A DNA stretch of 64,000 nucleotides from an alpha proteobacterium U9-1i (lineage in GTDB: Bacteria; Pseudomonadota; Alphaproteobacteria; Caulobacterales; Aquidulcibacteraceae): contig BBSY01000002.1 in NCBI GenBank assembly GCA_000974665.1, forward strand, positions 1,736,001-1,800,000. Direction: 5' to 3'. The number at the start of each line of letters is the position of its first letter. The first letter of the stretch is position 1. The position numbers and the translations under genes are program-made. Below are positions 10,548 through 19,444 of the stretch, piece by piece. The notes under the pieces are model-generated. The model was not told the DNA's origin. It ran no database searches and saw only the letters and a program-made list of their open reading frames with translations.

Positions 10548-10576
10548 CATGTAGGGCTCCGCCGCGGGCTCGTCAA
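10548..10576 (-). promoter_or_regulatory. groESL promoter
   Basis: On the minus strand, TTGACG (10576-10571) and TACATG (10553-10548) are separated by exactly 17 bases and lie directly upstream of the CIRCE element and about 75 bases before the groES GTG. This looks like a housekeeping-sigma promoter. No clear RpoH-type promoter was identified, although one may overlap. Confidence 0.65.
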
Positions 10577-10624
10577 CGGCCCGCACGCACGGAACGCGAA
10601 CCCGTGGGGCGGGTTAAGCTTCAC

Positions 10625-10783
10625 ATGACCATGCCACCGCCAGTTCACCCGGGTCCCGATCCGGATCCGCCCCCCGTTCCGCCGAGCGAAATTCCAGAAC
10701 CGCCCATCCAAGACCCGTCAAAGCCCCCCGGCCCGCCGCCGCCTGTGACCGCGCGGCCGGCCCGGCGCATTGTGCTGCACTAG
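10625..10783 (+). CDS. Proline-rich 52-residue small protein
   Basis: An ATG at 10625 opens a 52-codon frame that is about 40 percent proline (MTMPPPVHPGPDPDPPPVP at the start, ending RPARRIVLH). It lacks a signal peptide or membrane segment. Small proline-rich proteins of this look are often predicted in alphaproteobacteria, but no function is known to me. There is no strong ribosome-binding site. The codons are G/C-ending like the neighbours. It lies upstream of and divergent from groES. Confidence 0.4.
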   Translation: MTMPPPVHPGPDPDPPPVPPSEIPEPPIQDPSKPPGPPPPVTARPARRIVLH

Positions 10784-10840
10784 CGGCGGCGTTCGTCGCG
10801 CGTGTATTGACGGGCCACCAGGCCTCGCGCCGGATGAGGC

Positions 10841-12182
10841 ATGCGCCTCCTGATCGCCGTTCTCGCCGCTGTGGTGCTTGCGCCTCTCGCGGCAGCCCAG
10901 ACGCCTCAGCTTACGGGAAGAATTGATGTCGATCCGCGCGTGGGATTGCTCTCAGGCGATTTGTGCGTCCGCGGGACCTCAGGCGCGAGCACGTTCTTGC
11001 TTAATCGCGGGCTCAATATTCGCGGTGTCCGAAACGCCGCGACGAGTCAGGCGCTAAGTTTCGACGGCTTCTACAATGCACAAAACCGGGGCGACGCGAC
11101 GCCCTACGCGGTCGAAGGCGACGCTCACGAAGGATTCTGCGTTTCCTATGTTGGCGCGTTCCCGGTCTACCGGGTCGACGATGGCGAGCGCGCCGCCAAC
11201 GATTGGAAAGGGCAAATCGCGTTCGATGGACGCACGGTCCGCGCAGCCGAACAAACCCGCTTCTATCCCGTACCCATCGACGCTGAGACCGGCGATGAGC
11301 TTGATCAGCTCGCCTATGACATTGAGATAAACTGCGCGAGGTGCCGGTCAATCTATTGGAGCGGCGCTGCGCCCGTCAGGGGCTCAAGGGCTAGATTTGC
11401 GTCCGACACGCCCAGGATGTTGCTTCTCTATGCCGGAGATTTTCCGTTCACTTCGGTGGAGGGCGCGCACTTCGTTGGCGCGTCGGTTTCGCCTGCGGCG
11501 GCGAACACCATCCGCACAGGCCTCAGGGCCATTGAAGCGGCGCACGAAGCTTACCTTGGTGCGGAGATGATCGACGAACCTTCGATGTTATCGTTCGCCG
11601 CGCTGGGCGGGGAAAACCGCGCGCTCGGCAACAACACGTGGGGTTTCGCGACTTGGCCAACCATCGCCAGCGACGGCCGCATGAGCTTTGACGCGATGGC
11701 AGAAGGCGGGCCTCCGGGGAGATTGGCGCCAGGCCGCGAGCGCTATCTGGCGCACGAAATGGCGCACCATTTCTTCGGCGCGCGCTACACGCCGCGGGGG
11801 CCCTTGCGGTGGTTCCTGCTGGAATCGACGGCGGAGTTTCTCGCATCACGCGCGGTTCGCACGATGCAGGGCGAGGAAGCTTATATGGCCTTGCTGAGAG
11901 ATTACGCGCGGCAATCGCCGGCGGAGGTCGTGCCGCTCAATCAGCCCGCTTCTCTTGGCGGCGCTCGTGAACGCGACCAGCGAAGATGTCGCGCGTCGGA
12001 CTTTGGCCGAACTCGTGCGATCGCCGCCACGAGAGGCTGCTACCTATGCTTTGTTCCGCGCGCGCGTGCTGCAAGCCGGCGCGAACGAGGCTGATGTATC
12101 GCGGTTCGAAAGCGCCTGCCTCAATCCTACGCTGGCCGACGCGTGCCGCACGCTCGCTGGCGTGACGGCCGCCCCGCAATAG
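10841..12182 (+). pseudogene. M1-like (gluzincin) metallopeptidase, apparent frameshift near 11930-11955
   Basis: A signal peptide (MRLLIAVLAAVVLAPLAAAQ) is followed by a ~380-residue domain with the zinc motif HEMAHHF and a downstream glutamate in LESTAEFLASR, the gluzincin pattern of M1-type peptidases. The frame from 10841 runs to 12094, but its last ~40 residues (GARERDQRRCRASDFG onward) look like out-of-frame sequence. The frame starting at 11955 encodes a natural-looking continuation (ALVNATSEDVARRTLAELV) to a stop at 12182. A one-base indel between about 11930 and 11955 explains both. The zinc site is upstream of it, so a truncated protein might still fold; a sequencing error is an alternative. 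Confidence 0.6.
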
Positions 12183-12186
12183 TGAA

Positions 12187-12210
12187 GGGGCCACGCTCGC
12201 GCGTGGCCCC
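12187..12210 (+). terminator. Terminator after the M1-like peptidase
   Basis: A perfect 10-bp stem (GGGGCCACGC 12187-12196, loop TCGC, GCGTGGCCCC 12201-12210) lies immediately after the stop codon at 12180-12182, followed by GAGGTTTTGC. Its position right behind the downstream-frame stop supports that frame as the true gene end. It may also serve the convergent RcnB-like gene. Confidence 0.75.
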
Positions 12211-12234
12211 GAGGTTTTGCAATCCAGCGTCGCT

Positions 12235-13476
12235 TTAGTAGTAGAGCAGCGCATCCAGAATGATGCCTGTGGCGATCGCCACGAGCAGCACGTCGCCGTC
12301 CGCGTACACGTAGCGGCAGCCGTACGGGGCAGGCGGCAGGCGATAATAGAGATCCCACGGCACCGGCTCCCACCAGAGCCAGCTCGGAATTACGTAGCCA
12401 ACGGACCAGCGCCGGTAGGGACGCCGCCAACCGTCATAGCTCCACCAATAATAGTCGCGCCCGTAATAGCCTCGAACGATGCTGGCGTAGCCGTAATCGA
12501 AGTAATAGCCGTGCCGGACGCCGCGCCAGTCATTGTAGCGCGGGCGATGGAAGTCGCGGTGCGTGTTCCAGTACGGACGATAGCGCGCGTCGTGACGCCC
12601 GCGATCCCAATCACGGCGATGGTGGTCGTTGTCAGCCCAGTCGCGCCGGCCATCGCGGCCCCAATCGCGTCCGCCGCGCTGATCGCGGCCGCCGCGATCC
12701 CAGCTGCGGCCGTCTCCGCCGCGTCCGCCGCGATTCCAATCGCCGTCGCGTCGGCCGTCGTTGTTGTTCCAGTCGCGCCCATCGCGACCGCGATTGTTGT
12801 CGTTGGCCCAATCGCGCCGCTGACCATCACCGCGACGATCCTCGTTGCCGCGCCATTCGCGCTGGCGTTGACCATCACCGCCTTGCCATTGGCGTTGACC
12901 GCCATCGCCGCGCTGCGCATCGCCGCGACGCCCATCGTCGCCACCGGGGCGCTGGCCAGCCCATTGGCGTTGCTGGCCTTCGCCATTCCATTCGCGACGA
13001 CGCTGCCCGTCGCCGCGTTGGCCGTCTCCACGCTGACCTTCGCCGCCACGCCATTGGCGCTGCTCGCCGCCGCCCTGTGGACCGCCGGCAAGCTGTCCGT
13101 CGCCACGATCGCGTCCGCGCCACTCACGCTGGCGTTGGCCATCGCCACCACCGCCGCCTTGGTTGCCTTGCCATTGACGTTGGCGTTCGCCGCCGCCTTC
13201 CGGAGGTCCGCGCCGCGCTTGCTGCTGCGCTTCGCCGCCGCCCTGAGCGCCGCGCCACTCGCGCTGCGGACGCTGGTCGCCGTCGCCGCCGCCTTGATTG
13301 CCGCGCCACTGGCGTTCGCCGCCGCCGTCGCCGCGCCGCCCGCGATCTCCGCGATCGCCGCCACGCTCACCGCGTTCGGCGCGCCCGCCGCGATCTTCTC
13401 TCTGCGCATAAGCTGCCGGCGCCATCGCCGCCGACAAACTCAAAGCGGCCACCGCCGCCATGAGGACGTTTCTCAT
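12235..13476 (-). CDS. RcnB-like secreted protein with long Arg/Gly/Gln/Asp-rich repeat region
   Basis: 413 residues from the ATG at 13476 (GGGAG ribosome-binding site); an upstream extension to 13578 is open but unlikely. Signal peptide MRNVLMAAVAALSLSAAMA, cleaved after about residue 25. Residues ~26-300 are low complexity, built from degenerate units around QREWRG, QRRDGQ and RRDWDRG. The C-terminal ~110 residues contain tryptophan/tyrosine-rich segments (GWRRPYRRWSVGYVIPSW) and a final hydrophobic stretch (VLLVAIATGIILDALLYY), the RcnB-domain pattern. RcnB in E. coli is a periplasmic factor in Ni/Co homeostasis; here the role is unknown. Other frames are open over >1 kb only because of the biased composition. 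Confidence 0.75.
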   Translation of the reverse strand: MRNVLMAAVAALSLSAAMAPAAYAQREDRGGRAERGERGGDRGDRGRRGDGGGERQWRGNQGGGDGDQRPQREWRGAQGGGEAQQQARRGPPEGGGERQRQWQGNQGGGGGDGQRQREWRGRDRGDGQLAGGPQGGGEQRQWRGGEGQRGDGQRGDGQRRREWNGEGQQRQWAGQRPGGDDGRRGDAQRGDGGQRQWQGGDGQRQREWRGNEDRRGDGQRRDWANDNNRGRDGRDWNNNDGRRDGDWNRGGRGGDGRSWDRGGRDQRGGRDWGRDGRRDWADNDHHRRDWDRGRHDARYRPYWNTHRDFHRPRYNDWRGVRHGYYFDYGYASIVRGYYGRDYYWWSYDGWRRPYRRWSVGYVIPSWLWWEPVPWDLYYRLPPAPYGCRYVYADGDVLLVAIATGIILDALLYY

Positions 13477-13586
13477 CGTGAGGCTCCCATGTGCGTCCTC
13501 ATTGGACACACCCTCGCAGATTGATGGTGAGCCCGTGGGGATGAACCCAGGCTGAACGGCGCCTGAACGTGCTGTCATAGCGCCGT

Positions 13587-14222
13587 TCAGGCGGCCAAAA
13601 TCCCGTTCAGCAAAACGCGCGCCGTAGCCTTCACATGGGCGCGGAGTTCGTCGTCAGTTGGCGCATACTCGGGATCGGCGAGGGCTCTATAATGATGGCG
13701 TGACCGGATCAGCTCCAAGAAGAACGAAGCTGACACTTCCGGGGCTGACACCAGTCGACCGTCCTTCGCAGGCCGGTTTGTGAGGTAGCTCGATATCGCG
13801 CCACGCACCGTTAGCGCGCCGGCGCTGATGTAGCGTTGCAGAAGGTGAGGGAACTTGGCGCCTTCGCCGATCGTGATGCGGTAAAAGGCGAGGTTGTCTC
13901 GCTTCAGAAAGGCTTTGAGCACCTGGAGGCCAACCACTTCGAGGCCCTCTTCAAGCGACAGGTGGTCTGCGTCCTCAGTCAGAAAATCGGCGACGAAGCG
14001 CGCGTGCTGATCCTCCATAACCGCGTGGAAGAGACCCTCTTTATTCCCGAACTGGGCGTAGAGCGTGGCCAAGGAGCCGCCCGCTTGGCGCACGACCTCG
14101 TTGACGTTGGCTGCTTCGTAGCCGCGCGCCAGAAACTCTTCACGAGCGGCGCAAAGGAAGGCGTGACGCCGAGCGGACCCACGATCCGTTACGCGCGCCT
14201 CTGCAGGCCCGTTTTCAGGCAA
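13587..14222 (-). CDS. TetR-family transcriptional regulator
   Basis: 211 residues. The N-terminal helix-turn-helix is clear: FLARGYEAANVNEVVRQAG with GSLATLYAQFGNKEGLF. The ligand-binding C-terminal domain (ADHLSLEEGLEVVGLQVLK onward) resembles the TetR_C group found with multidrug or fatty-acid regulators. Target genes are not obvious: the neighbours are an RcnB-like gene downstream and glutathione peroxidase upstream, all on the minus strand. The 180-base intergenic region upstream contains a loose inverted repeat, TTGCCGT (14304-14310) and ACGGCAA (14348-14354), a possible but unproven operator. Confidence 0.9.
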   Translation of the reverse strand: MPENGPAEARVTDRGSARRHAFLCAAREEFLARGYEAANVNEVVRQAGGSLATLYAQFGNKEGLFHAVMEDQHARFVADFLTEDADHLSLEEGLEVVGLQVLKAFLKRDNLAFYRITIGEGAKFPHLLQRYISAGALTVRGAISSYLTNRPAKDGRLVSAPEVSASFFLELIRSRHHYRALADPEYAPTDDELRAHVKATARVLLNGILAA

Positions 14223-14402
14223 TTTTCCTTCCTCCCGCAGCGAACGATAGCCAGGGCTACACGCCGCGCAAGCCGGCCCGACATATTATTACGGCGGAAG
14301 GCTTTGCCGTATCGGGCTACGCCATCTTTGCAGTTGCGAGATACGTAACGGCAATTACAAATTGGGCGCACGCAAGCTTTAGACGAAAGCTGCACCCGCG
14401 CG

Positions 14403-14888
14403 CTAAATCAGCGCGCTCTTGATGGCTTCCAGCATTTGCGGCCCGAGAGGCGCGGCTTTCGAGTTGAACGTCTCGATAAGCTCGCCGTCCTTGCCGATGA
14501 GGAGCTTGTGAAAGTTCCAGCGCGGCAATGCGCCCTCGCCCAGCTCCTGCGCCACCCAACCGTAGAACGGGTGCCTGCGCTCGCTATTGACGATCTCGAC
14601 CTTGCCGGTCATCGGAAATTTGACGTGGAAGGTGTTGTCGCAAAACTCGTGGATGGCGTGCTCGTCGTCAGGTTCCTGCGCGCCAAAATCGTTGCAGGGC
14701 ACGCCAAGCACCACAAGACCCTTGCCGGCCTTCGCTTCGTAGAGCGCCTCCAACTCCCGGTATTGCGGGGTGAACCCGCAGGCGCTGGCGACATTCACGA
14801 CTAGAATGGCCTTGCCGGCATAGTCGGACAGCTTGATCTCACCAGGCGCGTCGAGCTTGGCGAAGGTAAAATCGTGGGCGGTGGTCAT
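14403..14888 (-). CDS. Glutathione peroxidase (cysteine type)
   Basis: 161 residues from the ATG at 14888, preceded by AGGA about 7 bases upstream; a longer frame to 14942 is less likely. The catalytic tetrad can be read: Cys37 in VASACGFTPQ, Gln71 in CNDFGAQEPD, and Trp124-Asn125 in PRWNFHKLL. It uses cysteine rather than selenocysteine. Such bacterial enzymes reduce hydroperoxides with glutathione or, more often, thioredoxin. No signal peptide, so cytoplasmic. Confidence 0.95.
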   Translation of the reverse strand: MTTAHDFTFAKLDAPGEIKLSDYAGKAILVVNVASACGFTPQYRELEALYEAKAGKGLVVLGVPCNDFGAQEPDDEHAIHEFCDNTFHVKFPMTGKVEIVNSERRHPFYGWVAQELGEGALPRWNFHKLLIGKDGELIETFNSKAAPLGPQMLEAIKSALI

Positions 14889-15108
14889 TTCGGTCCTGCT
14901 GGGGAGGCGGGGCGGTTTAGACCCGAGCCGCGCCGGCGGCAATGCCGGTCGCCTCTGAGGTGGCGCTCAATTGTCAGTGTGCTAGAGGGAAGCATGGCTA
15001 AACCATTCGCCCTGCGAATTCGAAACCCGGCCCGCGTTTGAGCTAACGCTCCGCGGGACCGGGCGTTCCTGCTAACCTTAAAAGCCAAGTTCAAACGGAG
15101 ATTCGACC

Positions 15109-18108
15109 GTGGCCGATGCGCCTTCTGGTCGCGACTATCGCGAAACCCTTTTCCTCCCTGACACCCCGTTCTCGATGCGCGCTGGTCTGCCGCAGAAGGA
15201 GCCGGAGCAGGTCAAACGCTGGGCCGAGCTAGGCCTTTACAAGCTGCTGCGCGAGGCCGCCGCTGGGCGTCCGAAATATGTGCTGCATGACGGCCCGCCC
15301 TACGCCAACGGCGCCATCCATATCGGCCACGCCGAAAACAAAATCCTGAAAGACCTCGTCGTCCGCACGCGGCAGATGTCCGGCTTCGATTCCGATTACG
15401 TGCCGGGCTGGGATTGTCACGGCCTGCCGATCGAATGGAAGGTCGAGGAAGATTTCCGCAAAGCCGGCCGCAAGAAGCAGGACGTGCCCGCGGTCGAGTT
15501 CCGCAAGGCCTGCCGCGAATACGCCGACAAATGGATCCCCCTGCAGCGCGAGGAATTCAAACGCCTCGGCATCGAAGGCGATTGGGATCGCTACTACACG
15601 ACGATGAGCTTCGAAGCCGAGGCCGCGATCGCGAACGAGTTTCTGCGCGTCGTGCGCACGGGACTTGTGTATCGCGGCTCAAAGCCGGTGATGTGGAGCC
15701 CGGTGGAGCGCACGTCGCTGGCTGAGGCGGAGGTAGAGTACCAGGAGAAAACGTCGCCGACGATCTGGGTGAAGTTTCCGGTTGTTACTGCTCACGAAGG
15801 TCAGACCGATGCGCAGAACGCATTGCTCGATGCTGTCGGGCTCGGCGGCAAGGTCGAAAGTTTGGTTGGTGCCTCGGTCGTAATCTGGACCACGACGCCG
15901 TGGACGATTCCCGGTAACCGCGCGATCTCCTTTAGCCCACACATCGATTACGCGGTGTATGTCGTCGATGCCGTGGAGCAGGGTGGCAAGTTTGAGCCGT
16001 GGGCGAAGCCTGGCGATCGATTGATCCTCGCCGAGAAGCTCGCTGCTGACGCAATGAAAGCGGCGCTGGTCACGGCGTACCATCCGGCGCGAACAGTGGG
16101 TTTCGACGATCTCAACGGAGCAAAGTGCGCGCACCCGTTCCACGGCAAAGGCTACGATTTCGACGTTCCACTCCTCGCCGGTGATCACGTCACCGACGAC
16201 GCCGGCACGGGCTTCGTCCACACCGCGCCCGGCCACGGCGCGGACGACTTCATCATCTGGACGAAGCATTTCGGCCAGGAAGGCATTCCGTTCACGGTCG
16301 ATGAAGAGGGCCGCTTCACCAAGGAAGCGCCGGGTTTCGAGGGTCTCGAAATCCTCCAGCTCGAGGGCAAGAATCTCGGCAAGGACGGACCCGCCAACAA
16401 AGCTGTCATCGACGCGCTGATCGAAGCAGGCGCGCTGCTTGCGCGCGGACAGTTGAAGCACTCGTATCCGCACTCTTGGCGCTCGAAGGCGCCGCTCATC
16501 TTCCGCAACACGCCGCAATGGTTCATCGCGCTCGACAAGCCTTATGCCGAGGGCGGCGGGCGCACGTTGCGCGAGGTGGCGCTCTCGGAAATCGAGCGCG
16601 TCGATTGGGGGCAGAAGCGCACGGGCGAAGATAGCGGCTACAACCGCATCAAGGGCATGATCAAGGATCGCCCCGATTGGCTCGTCTCACGCCAGCGCGC
16701 GTGGGGCGTGCCGCTGCCGATCTTTGTCAGCAAGGCGGACGGTTCGATCCTGATGGACGACGACGTCGATGCACGCATCATCGGCGCGATGAAGCAAGGC
16801 GGCGCCGACGCATGGTGGGCCACGCCCTCGCAAACCTTCCTCGGCGCAGCACACAAAGCCGAAGACTACGAGAAGGTCGAGGATATCCTCGACGTATGGT
16901 TTGATTCCGGTTCGACGCACGCCTTCGTCATGGGCGAGCGCGATGCGCCCACGCGCGCCTCGTTTCTCGATCCGAAATCGGTGATCTATCTGGAAGGCTC
17001 AGACCAGCATCGCGGCTGGTTTCATTCCTCCTTGCTTGAAAGTTGCGCCACACGCGGGCGCGCGCCGTACGATGAAGTGATCACCCACGGCTTCGCCGTG
17101 GACGAGAAAGGCTTCAAGCAATCGAAATCGCTCGGCAACGTTGTCGAGCCGCAGACGGTGGCGAACCAGAACGGCATCGAAATCCTGCGCCTGCTGATCG
17201 CCAGCGCCAATTACGCCGACGATCTGCGGATGGGCAAAACCATCATGGAGCAGGCGAGCGAAACCTACCGCAAGCTGCGCAACACGTTGCGCTACCTGCT
17301 CGGTGCGCTGAAGGATTTCGATGAAGCGGAACGGCTGCCGCGCGGCGACGCCACGCCGCTGCTTGAACGCTGGCTGCTGCATCGCCTCACCGAAGTCGAT
17401 GCCGCCGTGCACAAAGGTTATGACACCTACGAATTCCGCGCGGCGATGAGCGCCATCGTGGAATTCTGCAACGTCGATCTGTCGGCCTTCTACGTCGACG
17501 TCCGCAAGGACGCGCTCTATTGCGACGCGCCGCACAGCTTGCGCCGCCGCGCCTGCCGGAGCGCGCTTGACGAAGTGTTTTCGCGCCTCACCGCGTGGCT
17601 CGCGCCGGTGCTGCCGTTCACGATGGAAGAAGCGTGGCTCACGCGCTTCCCCGAAACGCGCTCTGTCCATTTGCGCCAATTCCCGGAAACGCCGGCAAGC
17701 TGGCGCGATGAAGCTGCCGCTGCCGAGATCGAGACCTTGCGCGGCGTGCGCTCCGTCGTCACCGGCGCGCTCGAAATCGCGCGTGCTGAAAAGCGCGTGG
17801 GCGCGTCGCTCGAAGCGGCGCCGCTTGTGTTCATCGCGGACGAGGCGTTGCGCGCGTACGTGAGCGCGGTCGATTTCGCTGAGCTCTGCATCACATCGAG
17901 CGTGCGCGTCGAAGCAGGCGAGGGTCCGGCCGACGCTTTCCGTTTGGCGGATACCCCGGGTGTGGCGGTCGTGGTTGAGAAAGCCGCTGGCGTGAAATGC
18001 GCACGCTCGTGGAAATACTTCGATCCCGCCACCGCGCTGGCCGGCTTCCCCGACATCACCCCGCGCGACGCCGAGGCCGTCAAAGCCTGGGACGCCGCCC
18101 ATGTCTGA
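15109..18108 (+). CDS. ileS: Isoleucyl-tRNA synthetase
   Basis: 999 residues starting with GTG (GGAG ribosome-binding site 9 bases upstream). Class I signatures: the HIGH motif in [15 protein letters not shown], the KMSKS loop in the variant [11 protein letters not shown], and WVPG-region sequence [15 protein letters not shown]. The editing (CP1) domain is present ([18 protein letters not shown] and the [15 protein letters not shown] motif). The C-terminus has [10 protein letters not shown] instead of a four-cysteine zinc finger, the shortened form seen in alphaproteobacteria. It charges tRNA-Ile in the cytoplasm. Its stop overlaps a 31-residue membrane-peptide ORF that leads to lspA. Confidence 0.98.
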   Translation: MADAPSGRDYRETLFLPDTPFSMRAGLPQKEPEQVKRWAELGLYKLLREAAAGRPKYVLHDGPPYANGAIHIGHAENKILKDLVVRTRQMSGFDSDYVPGWDCHGLPIEWKVEEDFRKAGRKKQDVPAVEFRKACREYADKWIPLQREEFKRLGIEGDWDRYYTTMSFEAEAAIANEFLRVVRTGLVYRGSKPVMWSPVERTSLAEAEVEYQEKTSPTIWVKFPVVTAHEGQTDAQNALLDAVGLGGKVESLVGASVVIWTTTPWTIPGNRAISFSPHIDYAVYVVDAVEQGGKFEPWAKPGDRLILAEKLAADAMKAALVTAYHPARTVGFDDLNGAKCAHPFHGKGYDFDVPLLAGDHVTDDAGTGFVHTAPGHGADDFIIWTKHFGQEGIPFTVDEEGRFTKEAPGFEGLEILQLEGKNLGKDGPANKAVIDALIEAGALLARGQLKHSYPHSWRSKAPLIFRNTPQWFIALDKPYAEGGGRTLREVALSEIERVDWGQKRTGEDSGYNRIKGMIKDRPDWLVSRQRAWGVPLPIFVSKADGSILMDDDVDARIIGAMKQGGADAWWATPSQTFLGAAHKAEDYEKVEDILDVWFDSGSTHAFVMGERDAPTRASFLDPKSVIYLEGSDQHRGWFHSSLLESCATRGRAPYDEVITHGFAVDEKGFKQSKSLGNVVEPQTVANQNGIEILRLLIASANYADDLRMGKTIMEQASETYRKLRNTLRYLLGALKDFDEAERLPRGDATPLLERWLLHRLTEVDAAVHKGYDTYEFRAAMSAIVEFCNVDLSAFYVDVRKDALYCDAPHSLRRRACRSALDEVFSRLTAWLAPVLPFTMEEAWLTRFPETRSVHLRQFPETPASWRDEAAAAEIETLRGVRSVVTGALEIARAEKRVGASLEAAPLVFIADEALRAYVSAVDFAELCITSSVRVEAGEGPADAFRLADTPGVAVVVEKAAGVKCARSWKYFDPATALAGFPDITPRDAEAVKAWDAAHV

Positions 18109-18196
18109 TGTGCCCGTTTATGTCGGCCCGGTGATCGTGGTGGTCGCCGTTATCGGCTTCACCATTTGGATTATCGCGCGTGGCAAGAAGGACTAG
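18101..18196 (+). CDS. 31-residue single-pass membrane peptide between ileS and lspA
   Basis: An ATG at 18101 lies 8 bases inside the 3' end of ileS (ATGTCTGA arrangement) and opens a 31-codon frame. The peptide begins [10 protein letters not shown], has a strong hydrophobic segment ([16 protein letters not shown]) and ends in a positive cluster (RGKKD), the inside-positive pattern of a small single-pass protein. The position, tightly coupled to ileS and 58 bases before lspA, suggests expression within this operon. No known small-protein family is recognised; chance cannot be excluded at this length. Confidence 0.5.
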   Translation: MSDVPVYVGPVIVVVAVIGFTIWIIARGKKD

Positions 18197-18254
18197 GCGT
18201 GTCCCCGCGCCCCTGCCTTGCCCACAAGCTTTCGCCCAGCCATAAGCGCAACCC

Positions 18255-18800
18255 ATGCTCAGATACGGCCTTCTCCTCGCGGCGCTCGTGTTCGTCGCCG
18301 ACCAGATCAGCAAATATGTGATCCTGGAGATCGCGGACTTCAGCCCTGCGGGCTGTCTGGCGGCCGGGCTTGGCTGCGGCTTTATCGAGGTATCGCCGAT
18401 CTTTGACCTGCACATGGTCTGGAATCGCGGCGTCAGCTTCGGGATGCTGCGGGCCGATGATGACGGCTTGGCGCGCTGGGGGCTTGTGCTGCTCTCGTTC
18501 GTCATTTCGGGTGTGTTCTTGATGTGGCTGCGGAGTGCATCCCGCAAGCTTACGGCGACCGCCCTAGGCCTGGTGATCGGTGGCGCGCTGGGCAACGTGA
18601 TTGACCGCATCCGCTTTGGCGCGGTGGCGGACTTCCTTGATTTCAACGGCTTGTGGTTCCCTTGGGTGTTCAACGTGGCCGACGCCGCGATCAGCGTCGG
18701 GGCCGGCCTATTGCTGTTGGACTTTCTCCTGAACGGGGAGGACAAGCCCCAACCCGCCACCAAGCCCGCCACGCCCCAGAACGGCCAAGATGCAGGCTGA
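18255..18800 (+). CDS. lspA: Lipoprotein signal peptidase (signal peptidase II)
   Basis: 181 residues with about four hydrophobic segments. The catalytic aspartates of SPase II are in GNVIDRIRFGAVADFLDF and FNVADAAISVG; the conserved MVWNRGVSFGML is also present. It cleaves prolipoprotein signal peptides at the inner membrane after lipidation of the lipobox cysteine; the many lipoproteins in this window are its substrates. The C-terminal tail is short and proline-rich. It follows ileS, a conserved neighbourhood, and precedes the BamF-like lipoprotein. Confidence 0.97.
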   Translation: MLRYGLLLAALVFVADQISKYVILEIADFSPAGCLAAGLGCGFIEVSPIFDLHMVWNRGVSFGMLRADDDGLARWGLVLLSFVISGVFLMWLRSASRKLTATALGLVIGGALGNVIDRIRFGAVADFLDFNGLWFPWVFNVADAAISVGAGLLLLDFLLNGEDKPQPATKPATPQNGQDAG

Positions 18801-18896
18801 TCCCAGGGTGATCGGTGGGTCGCTGCCTGAGCGGCTTGGAGATTTGCGGGCAGCCGGGCTAGAACCAGCCGCGATTTGAGGGAGTTGAAGCGTCCG

Positions 18897-19439
18897 ATGA
18901 CGAAAATCACGACGGTCGTGGCGATAGTGGCGGCGGCAGCGGCGGCAAGCGGGTGCTCGACCCTTTCGCGCTCGCTGGGCGCGACCAAAGCCGCGCCCGA
19001 TGAATTCCGCGTCGTTACGCGCGCGCCGCTGACGCTGCCGCCGGACTACGCGCTGCGTCCGCCGAATCCAGGTGAGGCGCGTCCGCAGGAGCTCGAGCCA
19101 GACGCTGAGGCGCGCGCCGCTTTGTTCGGCCAGGACGTCGCTCAAGGCGCCAGCATGGGCGAACGTACGCTCGTCACGCGCGCCGGCGCTGAGACGATCG
19201 ACGGCAACGTGCGCGAGCAAGTTGATTTTGAAGGTCAGAGCATCGTCCATCGCTCGGAAGGCTTCGTGAACCGCTTGCTCTCGTTCGGCGGCTCTTCAGC
19301 GCCGTCTTCTGCGCCGCTTAACGCTGAGCAGGAGCAGCGGCGCTTGGCGGACGAAGAATCCGTGCGCCGCGCGACCGGTGGCGGGCAGGTGATCATCCAG
19401 CGCAACGCGCCGGGCGGCTTCAAACTTCCAGGCACCTGA
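18897..19439 (+). CDS. bamF: DUF3035 / BamF-like outer-membrane lipoprotein
   Basis: 180 residues from the ATG at 18897 (a TTG 21 bases upstream is in frame). A lipoprotein signal ends at AAASGCSTLSRSL. The mature protein opens with APDEFRVVTRAPLTLPPDY, the signature of DUF3035, identified in Caulobacter as the BAM-complex lipoprotein BamF. The C-terminal half is charged and unstructured in appearance. Context (lspA before, M16 peptidases after) matches the Caulobacter-type arrangement. Role in beta-barrel assembly is by family, not shown here. Confidence 0.85.
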   Translation: MTKITTVVAIVAAAAAASGCSTLSRSLGATKAAPDEFRVVTRAPLTLPPDYALRPPNPGEARPQELEPDAEARAALFGQDVAQGASMGERTLVTRAGAETIDGNVREQVDFEGQSIVHRSEGFVNRLLSFGGSSAPSSAPLNAEQEQRRLADEESVRRATGGGQVIIQRNAPGGFKLPGT

Positions 19440-19444
19440 GCCTC

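Noticed and set aside
12600..13400. Regular short repeats suggesting a CRISPR array
   Set aside because: Units are short, degenerate and translated in frame; there are no constant repeats with unique spacers and no cas genes.
12217..13524. Long open frames on the plus strand and a third frame across the RcnB-like gene
   Set aside because: They result from the biased GC-rich repeats; only the minus-strand frame gives a signal peptide and RcnB-like C-terminus.
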